From Tamarix chinensis (taxonomy: Eukaryota > Streptophyta > Magnoliopsida > Caryophyllales > Tamaricaceae), in NCBI GenBank assembly GCA_030549775.1, contig CM060173.1:43951110-44015109 (forward strand): 64,000 nucleotides of DNA, in the 5' to 3' direction. The notes below the pieces were generated by a model. That model was given only the letters and a program-made list of their open reading frames with translations, searched no databases and was not told the origin of the DNA. Of this stretch, positions 50,001-60,764 are shown in pieces. A program made the position numbers and the translations under genes. The stretch's first letter is position 1. The number at the start of each line of letters is the position of its first letter.

Positions 50001-50843
50001 CTACAAAATAAAAATAATTCTTAATTAAGAATATTATTATAAAATTTGACATTTACATGTAAATAGATAATCACAAAATGATACCAACTCCTCTTTAAGG
50101 CCCGCATAGCCTTTGCGAGCCATATTATGCCGATATTTATTTTGCTTGGCAATCTCTTTATTTTAGGTACTTTTTTCCTATGTGACAAGCCAAAACATAA
50201 TGACAAGGTTATTTCAATATTAAGCATAATACTGGGATTGATACAAAAAGTTTAATTGTTATCTAACAAGTACCTTAAAATCCACCGTAAGACGATAAGC
50301 AATGAATTGGTTCCAACTTTCTTGATCGATGAAACCATATCGTTTGGGTGGGTTCTGTCGTACAGAACCATCCTTCTTTCTATACATTTTTCTACAAGCT
50401 AAATATGACCTAAATGTTCTTAGACGCTCCCCACAATGTCTAAGAAGCCATTTCTTCCTACTCTCTGGGACATTGAACACTTTCTGCAAAATAAGACATG
50501 TAGATGTATACTGATGATAATGTAATAAAATTAATAACATTTGACATACAAAAATGATTACATAAAATAGCATATTTACCGTGATTTCTTGCCAAATATG
50601 CTCCTTATGACCCTGTGGAACCTGCTTCCAATTATTATAGGAGATAGGAACACGGTTACGGGTCACAAGGGAAATGTAGGTCAAGAACATATCTGTGTAA
50701 GGGCCGATGGGAAGATTGTAAGTATTCCATCCCAAATCGACTACTTCTCCTCTATTCCTCATGTCTACGATAATTCTCATAATCGTAGGTCCCGTCTTCC
50801 CTTCTTCATCACTACTATCCCTATCAATGTTTTTGTTGGCCAT
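47073..50843 (-). pseudogene. CACTA gene: Ptta/En/Spm transposase-like domain fused to a Ulp1-type protease
   Basis: Eleven exons with GT-AG borders: 50580-50843, 50274-50483, 50085-50177, 49331-49453, 48888-49244, 48541-48807, 48084-48424, 47669-47965, 47467-47545, 47282-47380 and 47073-47177. Together they give 745 codons including the stop. The N-terminal exons match the plant transposase (Ptta/En/Spm, Transposase_24) pattern: WKQVPQGHKEHIWQEI, then FNVPESRKKWLLRHCGERLR. A coiled-coil-like stretch (EQVAILTQKL...MATMEQEL) follows. A Ser/Lys-rich linker leads to a C48 protease with EHWVLY (His), VYVFDS (Asp) and CPQQQNDKDCGYY (Gln and Cys). The phases agree across the last eight exons. One in-frame TAA (50163-50165) in exon 3 is the only break found. 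The gene may be recently dead, or exon 3 may be skipped. Confidence 0.75.
49020..50080 (-). repeat. Tandem duplication of an exon pair in the CACTA gene
   Basis: Two units of about 530 bases, at 49020-49535 and 49548-50080, share long stretches (for example TGCTACGnGAACCACGAGATCG and GTCTTGGGCTAGGAGCTAC). Each holds exon 4 (49331-49453 and 49881-50000) and exon 5 (48888-49244, and a shortened copy from 49776). The upstream exon-5 copy has in-frame stops. The upstream exon-4 copy is open and in the same phase, so either exon 4 could be used. Confidence 0.85.
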
Positions 50844-50942
50844 ATCTCTACAAAAAATAAATAAATAAATTATGTTAGAATGTTATGTATTGAGCATAAT
50901 AATGTACCATTATATTATCGATACGAATCATGCTTAGAAAGA

Positions 50943-51186
50943 ATTAATCTCAAATGTATCATGCTATTCTATATATATATATACGAATCATGTTAACACG
51001 TTTCCAAAAAGATATTAATACTAACCCTAACCCTAATTAACCATAATAAACGATAAACCCTAACCCTAACCCTAGCTAATTAATCATAATTTATTATAAT
51101 AAAACCTAACCCTAAACCACAAAAAAAACCTAATCCCTAAACCTAGCTAAATGTAATTAAAGCATAATATATAAATCATATTATTA

Positions 51187-51223
<37 letters not shown>

Positions 51224-51572
51224 TTATCATACACAATTATTTCTCTCTATTTAATTAATCTCAAATGTATCATGCTATTCTATAAATATATATATACGAA
51301 TCATGTTAACACATTTCCAAAAAGATATTAATACTAACCCTAACCCTAATTAACCCTAATTAACCATAATAAACGATAAACCCTAACCCTAACCCTAGCT
51401 AATTAATCATAATTTATTATAATAAAACCTAACCCTAAACCACAAAAAAAACCTAATCCCTAAACCTAGCTAAATGTAATTAAAGCATAATATATAAATC
51501 ATATTATTAATTATTATTATTATTATTATTATTATTATCGATCATACACAATTATTTCTCTCTATTTAATTA
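50943..51572. repeat. Two-copy 311-bp tandem duplication with telomere-like CCCTAA motifs
   Basis: Units begin ATTAATCTCAAATGTATC at 50943 and 51254. Each contains short runs of CTAACCCTAACCCTAA and an (ATT)n tract. It lies upstream of the CACTA gene start codon, in its presumed 5' leader or promoter. The second unit has a few extra bases. Confidence 0.9.
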
Positions 51573-51726
51573 TTCACTTTTATATATTCCTTATTCTCTA
51601 TATCTATTTAATCCTCATCAAATAGCAATCATTAACATATGCATATATAAAATATATTTGCATTTCATTATATGACATTTCCTATATCTTATTGCTAGTG
51701 ATCTCCTATACTTATTAATGAAAATA

Positions 51727-51758
<32 letters not shown>

Positions 51759-51797
51759 GTTTTTATGAGTGAAAATTTATATAATTCTACACTCACA

Positions 51798-51858
<61 letters not shown>
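51727..51858. repeat. (GT)n and (AT)n microsatellites
   Basis: About twelve GT dinucleotides lie at 51727-51750. An uninterrupted AT run of nearly 60 bases follows at about 51801-51858, inside the CACTA element. Confidence 0.95.
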
Positions 51859-51861
<3 letters not shown>

Positions 51862-52396
51862 AAGGTCTCGGCCAACACATGCATTTGTTAATATATAACA
51901 ATAACGCAACAAATTCAACAAAAAACAGCAAAATTTTCAGCCAATACATTAAACAACCCATTTTCGAACGACAAACCACAATCTTTCAATAACAAACAAA
52001 CGAAACCCTGTACCAACATGCATGAATTTATATATATATACATATATAAGTAGATAAAATGTTACGAGAAGAAGAACAAACACATACATAAAGTGAGCTA
52101 GCTACAAACACGACGGTGAGAATGTTGAGAGAGGCAAGGGGCTTCAAACACAACAGAGGATGGTGCAAGTGCTAGCTAGCTTCGGAACAATGACAGCACG
52201 CACATGCAGAGCCGGCAATGGCGGAGGCGTGGTGGAGAGTTGGCGGTGCGAGGGTTTCCTTTACTTGAGAGGAGCCGTCCGGTGTGGTCGTGCGAGGGTT
52301 TGCAAGGAGAAGGAGAGCAAGAGAACGAAGGTGTAGAGAGTCTGAAAATTTTGGCACGAAACAGAACTGAATGAAATATAAGTTTGATTTTGGGGT

Positions 52397-52740
52397 TTTA
52401 ATAACGGTTCCTGAGAGAACCGTTATTAAAAAGATGATTTAATAACGGTTCTCTAAGGAACCGTTATCAAAACATCTTTTAATAACGGTTTCTGGAAGAA
52501 CCGTTATTAAAAGATTCTGACTTTTGACAACGGTTCTAATATAAATCGTTATTAAATATACTTTTAATAACGGTTTACCTGAAACCGTTATTAAAACATC
52601 CATCCAAATTTTAACGTTGCCCTTTTAATAACGGTTTTTAAATAGAACTGTTATCAAAACTTCCCGCCGATTAATTTCCACGCGTTTGACAACGGTTTTC
52701 GAACTACCGTTATTAATGTCCCGTTATTATAACCCGTTTT
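52397..52740. repeat. CACTA right subterminal repeats
   Basis: AATAACGGTT and AACCGTTATT occur repeatedly as paired mini-hairpins, mirroring the left end. The final motif lies just inside the terminal inverted repeat. Confidence 0.9.
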
Positions 52741-53999
52741 CGTAGTAGTGTTATGTCATTTAAGCATGCAATTTATGCACACAATTGCATTCCTTTATAC
52801 CAACATGTATCAACTACCTAAGAATTACTTACTTGATGCAGGATAAATCCCATTAAAATTAAAATTTCCAAATCTTTGGAAACTTTAAATCTTAAATCCT
52901 TAAAAACCAAAATATTAACTCATATATTGTACCAAAAACTAATCAACTTTCAAAAAGGAACACAGAAAGAAATAAGGACATACCACTAGGATAAAATAAA
53001 GAGAAGCTCAACTAGACCAATCAATATTTTTCTAAAATCTAACTCTACCTTTGTTAATAATTGAAACAAGAGAGAGCTAGAGATAGCATTAAAAGAGTGT
53101 GAGAGGTTAGCTGGGCAAAGATCATAGTGTGGAAAGATGAGAGGAGAATTTACAGCATATGGAAGTTCAATAGCTAAAAGAAAGTGACTTATTAGGGTGA
53201 TTAGGGCTATTTATATCCAACCAATCAAAGGAATACACAGAGGGTTTGGAAGGCAACTCAAAACCCAACTAATGACTATTTGAATTCCATCAAAACGAAT
53301 TGATTTATCATGGATTTACTTACCTAGTCTAATAAGCCCAATTGGTGACCTTGGGGAACTCTGGTCAATCAAGCTCAAATCGATAAACACAAATGAAGAA
53401 ATAGGAGCTAGGCATGGAAGGAATCTTCTAGCTACTTTAAAGCATGCTTGAGGTTGAAGTAATTGATCTCATAATTAGTTAGAGGAATGAGGATGAAGAA
53501 GATAATGGTTGAGGTCATCTCTCTCCCTTATTTGTCTCAATCGACCTCCAAAACAAATCAAGGTAATATTGTAGGTTAAACACATCATGAAATTTTTTAG
53601 GAATGTCTTAGGGATAATTAATATAAGTTGGTAAGATTTCATTTTAGTGTTAGGAATTTTTTAAAAAAAATTAAATTAAAAAATGTTAACATCTCGACAA
53701 ACCAGTTGATTAATTTGGGTCTATTAGTCAACTGTTCATCCAAATGTCAATTAGCTTCCACCAACTGGTCAATCCATTTGGTCTAGATACCACACTTGGC
53801 TAAAATGAAAACCAGTCGATCGGTTCATGATACCAATCAATAGGTATGCCTATAAAACTCAATAAACTTTATTTTCCAACATGATTTCAAATCAAAGTAT
53901 ATTCCAAACAAAATCATAACATTTAATTAAAATCAAACACCTAAAATTTGAAAAAAAAAAATCTCATCCATCATCTACAAAAAAATGTGGGGTATTATA

Positions 54000-54271
54000 A
54001 CAAAACATAAGAGAATAATACAAATGTAAATACAAGATCAATAAGATCTAACCAAGCACAATAAGAGAAAATAAAATACAACAAAAAAATCTGAGGACAC
54101 AAACTGAAAAGCTGATTGAGGACTCAACTCCCCATCTCACACAAGGAAATTATGAGAAACCTATACAAGAATAAAAAGTTTGGTATGAGTATAATAAGCA
54201 TAGTGAGAATAACATAATTATCACACATAATCATGCTTCATTTAAAACACGAATAATGTATCAATACCTCA
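54000..54271. other. Host DNA between LTR-I and GYP1
   Basis: AT-rich, with no gene seen. It ends with CCTCA, one half of the GYP1 target duplication. Confidence 0.4.
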
Positions 54272-55311
54272 TGATGTAGGAGAAAACACTCAATAATTAT
54301 CTTTTATAATTATAGAACCAATTATTCTTCATTTGAAAAGTATCTCCCATAAATTTGAAGAACCAAAAATGATTATATTGCTCGAAACATAACAAATAAG
54401 TAATTAAATGCCTATGTGCCTGTACATGGCATGCATGGCATGTAAGGAGGGAGTAACCACATGCATGAGGAGTATGTTGATAGGATTTTCAAGAATTATT
54501 AACTAACATGGCTAATTTATTAATTATGTAATAAAGTATGAGAATAAAGTTAGCCTAAAGTTAGCATAAAGTTAGTATAACATCTTCTAAATTAGAATCT
54601 TTTGGAATATGCTTTAGCTAGTGGTAGAACGTTTTATTATTCATTAATATTGAGCATAATGTATAAAGATTATTGAATTTTAATTGAACTTGAAGACCAA
54701 AATTGAATGAATTCTGTCTGACTTTAAGCTCAAGAAAATTGAATTTGTGTGAACGGTTTGGCTTGAAAGTTGTAATCTCTTTGTTTCTGTGAATTAGAGA
54801 TTAATCCATGTCTTTTTTACTATTCTTAATCCATATTTTCCCTCCCTAACTACGTCCAAAATCATAATCTATTTTGTGTTGAAACCAAACTCTAAATTGT
54901 TATACCAAAACTGAATCCCTAAACCATTATTTTGAAACCCTAAACCATCAATAGCAACCAAATACCACCTTATTTCCCTCATTACGAACCAAATCCTAAC
55001 CCTAACCCTAATTACAAATACAACCTGCATCAAAACCCTAACTTTTGACACTAAGCATCATCATCAATCCATAATTGAATGCATAGATTAATTAGTCTGT
55101 TCCATTAGAATAATCATCATTGTTAAACCCGTATCACCAAATCACCATCATCACTCTTCCACCATAATATAAACCACCATCATCTTATATACATCACTTT
55201 CAAAGCTTTAGTCATTTTAATCACCATCATTGAGCCTTTATCATATGATCCAAACTCCATTCGAACCATTAATTCCACATAATTGAAGATTACACCCTCC
55301 CACACACACTA
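54272..55311 (+). repeat. 5' LTR of GYP1
   Basis: It starts TGATGTAGGAG and ends CCCACACACACTA just before the primer site. It is collinear with 59735-60759 along its whole length. It contains telomere-like CCCTAACCCTAA near 54990. Confidence 0.88.
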
Positions 55312-55315
55312 ATTT

Positions 55316-55333
55316 TGGTATCAAAGCCCTACG
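55316..55333 (+). other. Primer binding site of GYP1
   Basis: TGGTATCAAAGCCCTACG lies four bases after the LTR. Twelve of the first thirteen bases match the complement of initiator Met-tRNA (TGGTATCAGAGCC). Confidence 0.8.
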
Positions 55334-55499
55334 TTGGTGGAATTACAATCAAGATTCAATCTTTCTTTCAATATTTTTCAAGATTCATCAAAAAAGTGTC
55401 ATATCTATAAGAATCTCCAAGAATTCATCAAGATAATACAAAGGGGCAGAGCATTTAAGGGCTTGTATGAAAGGGTAATAATCGGTTGATAAAGAGAAG

Positions 55500-56560
55500 G
55501 ATGGAGAGCCAAGGAGAAGACTAGTGAGATTTTCTCAAGAACTTAATGGACAAAATCAAGGAGGTAAAATTGCAGGTGGAAAGAATAGAATCTTCCCAAG
55601 CCCACAAATCCCATGTGCAACAACAAAACCAAAGGGAACAAATAGAGGAAGGGTATATGAGAAGAGCACAAAATTGGGTGAAAGAAGAAGAAGAGAGCAT
55701 AGGAAATTATCTAAGGGTACGTAACACTTTGATGAAAACTTATGATGATGTGGAAAAAGGAATCTGCTTTGATGTTCCTGACTTTAAAGGTAATCTCAAT
55801 TGGGAATATTTTCTTAAATGGTTGTAAATCATTGAATCAATTTTTGAGCATAAATAAGTTGATGATGAGAAATAGTGTCAAATAGTAATATTAAATTTTA
55901 AAATGTTTGCTAGAGTGTGGTATGATAATTTAAAAAGGAGATAGGAGAAAGAAGGAAAATTGAAGATTAGGTCATGGAAAAAATTAAAGAAACATTTGAA
56001 GAAGAAGTTTGTGCCTCGGGAATATGAGCAAGAAAATTTTATAAAAATGACTACGTTGAGACAAGCATAAATTGGAGTTGAAGAATACACTCAGGGGTTT
56101 GAAAGGATAGCTCAAATATATGATGTCCAATAACGAGAAGAAAAAAGGTGTGAATGATTCATCGGGGGTTTAAATATGAATCTTTGGGAGAAGGTAGAGG
56201 CGTACTCGTATGAAGTGTTTGAAAAACAATCCACGTTAGCTATCAAGTTTGAGAAACACTTGAAGAGAACAAATTCACCAAGAAAGTCAACCTATACTCC
56301 ATATGGTTTGAATTTTAAAGGTGTGTCAAAGCTACCAATTTCACAAGCTACAATTCAAGACCATTCTAGGAATTTCACTCTTGAAGAAAAGGGAAAAGAT
56401 CAAGTTGTTGATAAGGTGAAAAAGAAATTCTTGAAGTATAGAGGTTATGGACACTTTGTTCGAGATTATCCCAACCAAAGAGTGTTGACTTTAAAAGACA
56501 TAGCAAATATGGAAGCTTGTGAGGAGATGAAGATCTTCATGAAGACTTAGAAGAGGAGGG
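55500..56560 (+). pseudogene. GYP1 gag
   Basis: A coiled-coil-like N-terminus (VKLQVERIESSQ...QQQNQREQIEE) leads into a Retrotrans_gag core (VPDFKGNLNWEYFLKWL, RVWYDNLK, GVEEYTQGFERIAQ, FIGGLNMNLWEKVE). The zinc knuckle near 56435-56475 reads KYRGYGHFVRDYPNQ: two of the expected cysteines are Tyr, so it cannot bind zinc normally. At least five stops interrupt the frame. Confidence 0.8.
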
Positions 56561-56599
56561 TGATATCTTAGCAGATTCTTTGGAAGAAGGCTAAGTGGA

Positions 56600-57060
56600 T
56601 TGCTATCTGTTGTAAAGGGTGCTCCAAGTACAACCTTTACTTACTCAATGGAAGAAAAATTTTAAGGTTAAATGCATAATTGGTGATAAAGTGTGTGAAG
56701 CCATCATTTATAGTGGCTCATGCACTAGTTGTGTTAATGAGAAGATGGTTAACAAGCTCGGTTTAAAGACTACGGGTCATCCAAGACCACATTCACTCCA
56801 ATAGCTCAACAAGGCAAAGGTGTAAGCGTTACCAAACAAACCCTTATCTCTTTTAAGATTGGAAATTATTTTGATGATGTTTTGTGCAATAGTCAACCTA
56901 TGGATGTTTATCACATTTTTTTTGGGAAGGTTGTGGCAATTTGATAGGAAGGTTGTGCATGATGGATTCCTTACTTAGTATGTGGTATGCGAGGGCCAAA
57001 AGAAGCTTAGGCCCAAACCTAATTTAGATCGGAAGGATATAGTTTAAAGGAGTGAAATGG
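56600..57060 (+). pseudogene. GYP1 aspartic protease region
   Basis: KCIIGDKVCEAIIYSGSCTS (56661-56735) is the protease core. The catalytic Asp of the usual IDSGSCT is Tyr, so the enzyme is inactive. Compare GYP2, which keeps DSGSCT. The part to 57060 continues with decayed protease-RT linker sequence. Confidence 0.75.
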
Positions 57061-57079
57061 AAGAAATAAAGAAGACAGA

Positions 57080-58560
57080 AGTTGGGTGTAGGAAAGGGAA
57101 AAAGAAGAGTAATAAAGGAGTGTGAGATTAATGAAGCCATTAGAGATGAGAAGATATGCTATTCCTTAGTTGTAAAAGAGGTCCACCGAGGAGATACTTC
57201 TAATATGGATCTAAAATTGCAACAAGTATTGAAAAAGTATGTCGATGTGTTTCTAGATGAGTTGCCAAGTGGGAGACCTCCTTTGAGAGGTATTGAGCAT
57301 GTTATTTCTCTTATTCTAGGAGTTCCATTACCAAACAAAACCACTTATAGATGCAATATGAAGGAGGCTATGGAGCTACATAAACAAGTGCAAGAGTTGT
57401 TAGATCATGCTTATATTTAAGAAAGTATGAGTCCATGTGGTGTTCTAACTTTGTTAGTGCCGAAGAAGGATGGTATGTGGAGGATGTGTATTGATTCGAG
57501 ATCCATCAACAATATCAAAATCAAGTACTGATATATGATTCCAAGATTAGATGACATGTTAGATGAGTTATATGGTGCGAAGGTGCTCTCGAAGATTGAT
57601 CTTAGAAGTGATTGTCATCAAATGAGGATACGGGAAGGGGATGAGTGGAAGACATCTTTAAAACTAAGTATGAGTTATATGAGTGGTTGGTGATGCCATT
57701 TGGAGTATATAATGCACCAAGTTCCTTCATGAGGCTGATAACAGAGGTACTTAGACCATTTCTTGGGATCTTTATTGTTATTTACCTTTATGATATCTTG
57801 GTATATAGAAAGAGCAAGTTTGAGCACATACAACACTTGAAGAGGATATTTGATAAGCTTAGAGAAGTGAGGCTCTATGGTAAGATGGAGAAGTGTGATT
57901 TCATGATGGAAAGGGTGAACTTTCTTGGTTATATTATGAGTGGATATGGTATTTGATTTGATCCATCAAAGGTGGAAGCTATACAATCGTGGCCTATTCC
58001 TAATAGTGTGCATGAATTTGTAATTTCCATATGTTGGCCTCATTATATAGGAGATTAATCATAGAATTCTCTACCATTGCAGTAGTTATTACACAGTTGA
58101 TGAAGAAAGGAGAGTTCTATTAGAATGATCAAGCAATAAGGGCTTTTAAAGATTTAAATACAAAGCTCTCAATAAATTATCTTTACCTTGTTTCAATAAA
58201 TTATTTGAAGTAACATGTGATGAGAGTGGTGTAGGCATTAGGGGTGTGCTTTCACAAGAATGGAAGCCCATTGCTTTCTTTAGTGAGAAGTTGAATGGCC
58301 CAAGACTCAACTATTTGACCTACATTAAAGAGATGTATGCAATTTTGTGTTGTTTGGAGATATGGTGTCATTACTTGAGACCTAAGCCTTTTGTGCTTCA
58401 TTCGAATAATGAGAGTCTGAAGTATCTACATGGTCAAAAGAAGGTGAGTCCGAGACATTATAAGTGGATAAGCTTCTTACAAATATTTGTTTTCTCTACA
58501 AGGCTTATTGGTGGCAAAGAAAATGTCATGGCGGATACATTATTGAGGAGGACCATGGTA
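57080..58560 (+). pseudogene. GYP1 reverse transcriptase and RNase H
   Basis: The RT start (DELPSGRPPLRGIEHVISLI, 57256 onward) is followed by [20 protein letters not shown] and a frame change near 57645. Then come [14 protein letters not shown] and IYLYDILVYRK (57781-57815). The catalytic YxDD is altered, with its first Asp replaced by Tyr. RNase H follows: CDESGVGIRGVLSQ (58220), PIAFFSEKLN and the ending KENVMADTLLRR (58520-58555). It is inactive by several independent changes. Confidence 0.85.
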
Positions 58561-58659
58561 CTTATGATGATGGTTGCAAAGCTTTTGGAATTCAAGATGT
58601 TGTACAGTGAATATACCATGGATGATGATTTTGCTATGATCTTTAAGGAGTACAAGAAA

Positions 58660-59690
58660 TAAGGGAGTTCTAGAGCTTATTTTATTCAAGATGGGTTCTT
58701 ATTCAAGCACAAAAAATTATGTGTGCCGAAGACTTTAATTCAACACTTGCTAATCAAATAGGTGCATGAAGGAGGAATTGTATGATACTTTGGAGTTCAC
58801 AAGACTTTGAAGTTATTACAAGAACGTTTCTATTGGCCAAGAATATGAAAATGAGTGCTACCCATGGTTGCTAGACATACTACACGTCAAATGAGCAAGA
58901 GTTTTTTTCACAAAGGGTTATATGTACCTTTACCTATGCTTACTCAACCATAGGAAGGAGTTAGTATGGATTTTATTTTGGGATTACCAAGGACACAACA
59001 AGACAAGGATTATCGTGAGGTTGCATGGATTTCCAAGAAGTATTTTTTCAAATAGAGATGTAAAGTTTCTAAGCTATTTTTAGAAGACTTTATGGCACAT
59101 GTTAAGAATGAAGCTTCTATTTAGCACGTCATATCATCCTCAAACGGATCTACAAACTGAAGTTACTAATAGAAATTTGGGTAATTTGATAAGGGGAATG
59201 GTGAGTAAGAGTTCTAAGGATTGGGATGTTAAGTTATCATATGCGGAGTTTACTTACAATCGAAGTCCTTCTACTATAACAAGCTCTAATCTATTCGAGA
59301 TAATATATGGTACTAATCCATATATGCCAATTGATATGGTGCCATTGAAGAAGGGTGAAGTGAAGAGTTATGATGCACAAGAGAGAGTAGAGTTGCTTCA
59401 AAAAATTCATCAAAAAATCAATCACAATATTAAGAAGGAAAATGAAGTGTATAAGACAAGAACAAACAAGCATAGGAGACAACATGTTTTTCAACCATGA
59501 GATTAAGTATGATTACACTTAAGGAAGGAGAGATTTCCTAATCTAAGGAAACATAAGCTTTTTCCAAGAGTGGATGGTACTTTCAAAGTACTTCAAAAGA
59601 TTGAAGAAAGTGCTTATTAGCTTGATTTGCCAAATTCATATGGTGGGGTACCAAGAATATTCAACGTTGGAAATATTAGCCCTTATTATC
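58660..59690 (+). pseudogene. GYP1 integrase
   Basis: The zinc-binding start has decayed remnants (58680-58850). MDFILGLPRTQQDKD (58966-59010) starts the core, then the sequence jumps to a VRLHGFPRSIFSNRDVKF-like block, so tens of core residues are deleted. STSYHPQTDLQTEVTNRNLG keeps the third catalytic residue (Glu). The C-terminal block [20 protein letters not shown]...NVGNISPYYR ends near 59680. Confidence 0.85.
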
Positions 59691-59720
59691 GTTATGCAAA
59701 TTTGAGGAAAAATTCAAATC

Positions 59721-59732
59721 AAAAAAGGGGAG
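59721..59732 (+). other. Polypurine tract of GYP1
   Basis: AAAAAAGGGGAG lies immediately before the 3' LTR. It is the expected plus-strand primer site. Confidence 0.75.
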
Positions 59733-59734
59733 AA

Positions 59735-60759
59735 CCATGCAAGATCAAACACCCAAGAATTGGATTTCATAATTATGGAACCAATTATTCTACATTTGGA
59801 AAGTGTCTCCCATAAATTTGAAGAGCAACAAATGGTTATGTTGCTTGAAATATAACAAACAAGTAATTAAATGCCTAAGTGCATGTGCATAGCATGCAAG
59901 GAGTGAGTAACCACATTCATGAGTAGTATGTTGGCAGTATTTTCAAGCATTATTAAGTGATTTACCTAATTTATTAATTAAGTAACAAAGTAGAAAAATA
60001 AATTTAGCATAAAGTAGCATAAAGGTAGCATAGTATCTTTTAGCTTGGAATTTTTTTAATATGCTTTAGCTAGTGGTAGAAAGGTTATATTATTCATTAA
60101 TGTTGATAATAATGTATGAAGATTATTGAAATTGAATTGAAGTTGAAGATCAACATTGAATGAATTTTATGTGAGTTTAAGCTCAAGCAAATCTAATCTT
60201 TGTGAACAGTTTGGCTTGAAAGTTTTAATCTCTTCATCTGTGTGAATTAGAGATTAATTATTATCTTTTCTACTATTCTTAATCCATATTTTCCTGCCCT
60301 AATTACCATCAAAATATTAATTTGTTTCATGGTTAAACCAAACCCTAAATTTGTACACCAAAACCAAATCCCTAAACCATTCATTTGTAACCCTAAACCA
60401 TCCATACCAACCAAATACCACCTTATTTCTCTTTTTTCAAACCAAACCCTAACCCTAAACTACGATTCCAACCTGCATCCAAACCCTAACTTTCAACACT
60501 AAGCAACATCATCAATCCATAACCAAATGCATAGGTTAATTAGTGTGTTCCATTAGAACCATCATCATTATTAAACCCTTATCACCGTATCACAATCATT
60601 ACTCTTCTACCGTAATTCGAACCACCATCATCTTATCTACATCAATTTCAAAGCTTTAGTCTTTTAATTCACCATCATTGAGCCTTTATCATATGATCCA
60701 AACTCCATTCAAACCATTAATTACATATAATTTAGGATTACACCCTTCCACACACATCA
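59735..60759 (+). repeat. 3' LTR of GYP1
   Basis: It is collinear with the 5' LTR and ends CCACACACATCA. Its first three bases have drifted from TGA. Many substitutions separate the two LTRs, which indicates an old insertion. Confidence 0.88.
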
Positions 60760-60764
60760 CCTTA

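Larger units (their letters stand above)
46305..52750 (-). mobile_element. CACTA (En/Spm) transposon, 6446 bp, complete ends
   Basis: The element begins CACTACCCCAAAAAG and ends CTTTT-type CGTAGTAGTG (inverted CACTACTACGAAAA). The 3-bp duplication TTA flanks it (46302-46304 and 52751-52753). Dense subterminal AATAACGGTT repeats fill both ends. One spliced gene on the minus strand encodes a Ptta-like/Ulp1-like protein. No TNP2-type transposase was recognised, so it is probably non-autonomous. It lies inside LTR-I and is therefore younger than that LTR. Confidence 0.93.
44205..53999 (-). mobile_element. Solo LTR-I, split by a CACTA element
   Basis: The left end is TGTAACACCCCCATTTTCAC and the right end is GTGGGGTATTATA (a decayed TTACA). 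A perfect 5-bp duplication ACAAA flanks it (44200-44204 and 54000-54004). Without the CACTA insert it is about 3.35 kb. No primer site or coding region is present. It contains scattered palindromic ACCAGTCGACTGGT-like motifs on both sides of the insert (about 45900-46140 and 53690-53880). Confidence 0.85.
54272..60759 (+). mobile_element. Full-length Ty3/gypsy element GYP1 (6488 bp), inactive
   Basis: LTRs lie at 54272-55311 and 59735-60759. The flanks are CCTCA (54267-54271) and CCTTA (60760-60764), a 5-bp duplication with one change. A Met-tRNA primer site and a polypurine tract are in place. The coding order is gag, protease, RT, RNase H, integrase, all on the plus strand and all broken by stops. 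It is a relative of GYP2, with the same LTR start TGATGYA and the same integrase C-terminal block. No chromodomain was seen. Confidence 0.9.

Noticed and set aside
51021..51110. CCCTAA runs as a telomere or interstitial telomere
   Set aside because: Only two or three units occur in a row, inside a CACTA element. Similar short runs occur in GYP1 LTRs.
51695..51992. Open frames across the (AT)n/(GT)n tract
   Set aside because: The Tyr-Ile repeats come from the microsatellite.
54272..60759. Chromodomain in GYP1
   Set aside because: After the integrase C-terminal block only the polypurine tract and LTR follow. I see no chromodomain motif like that in GYP3.
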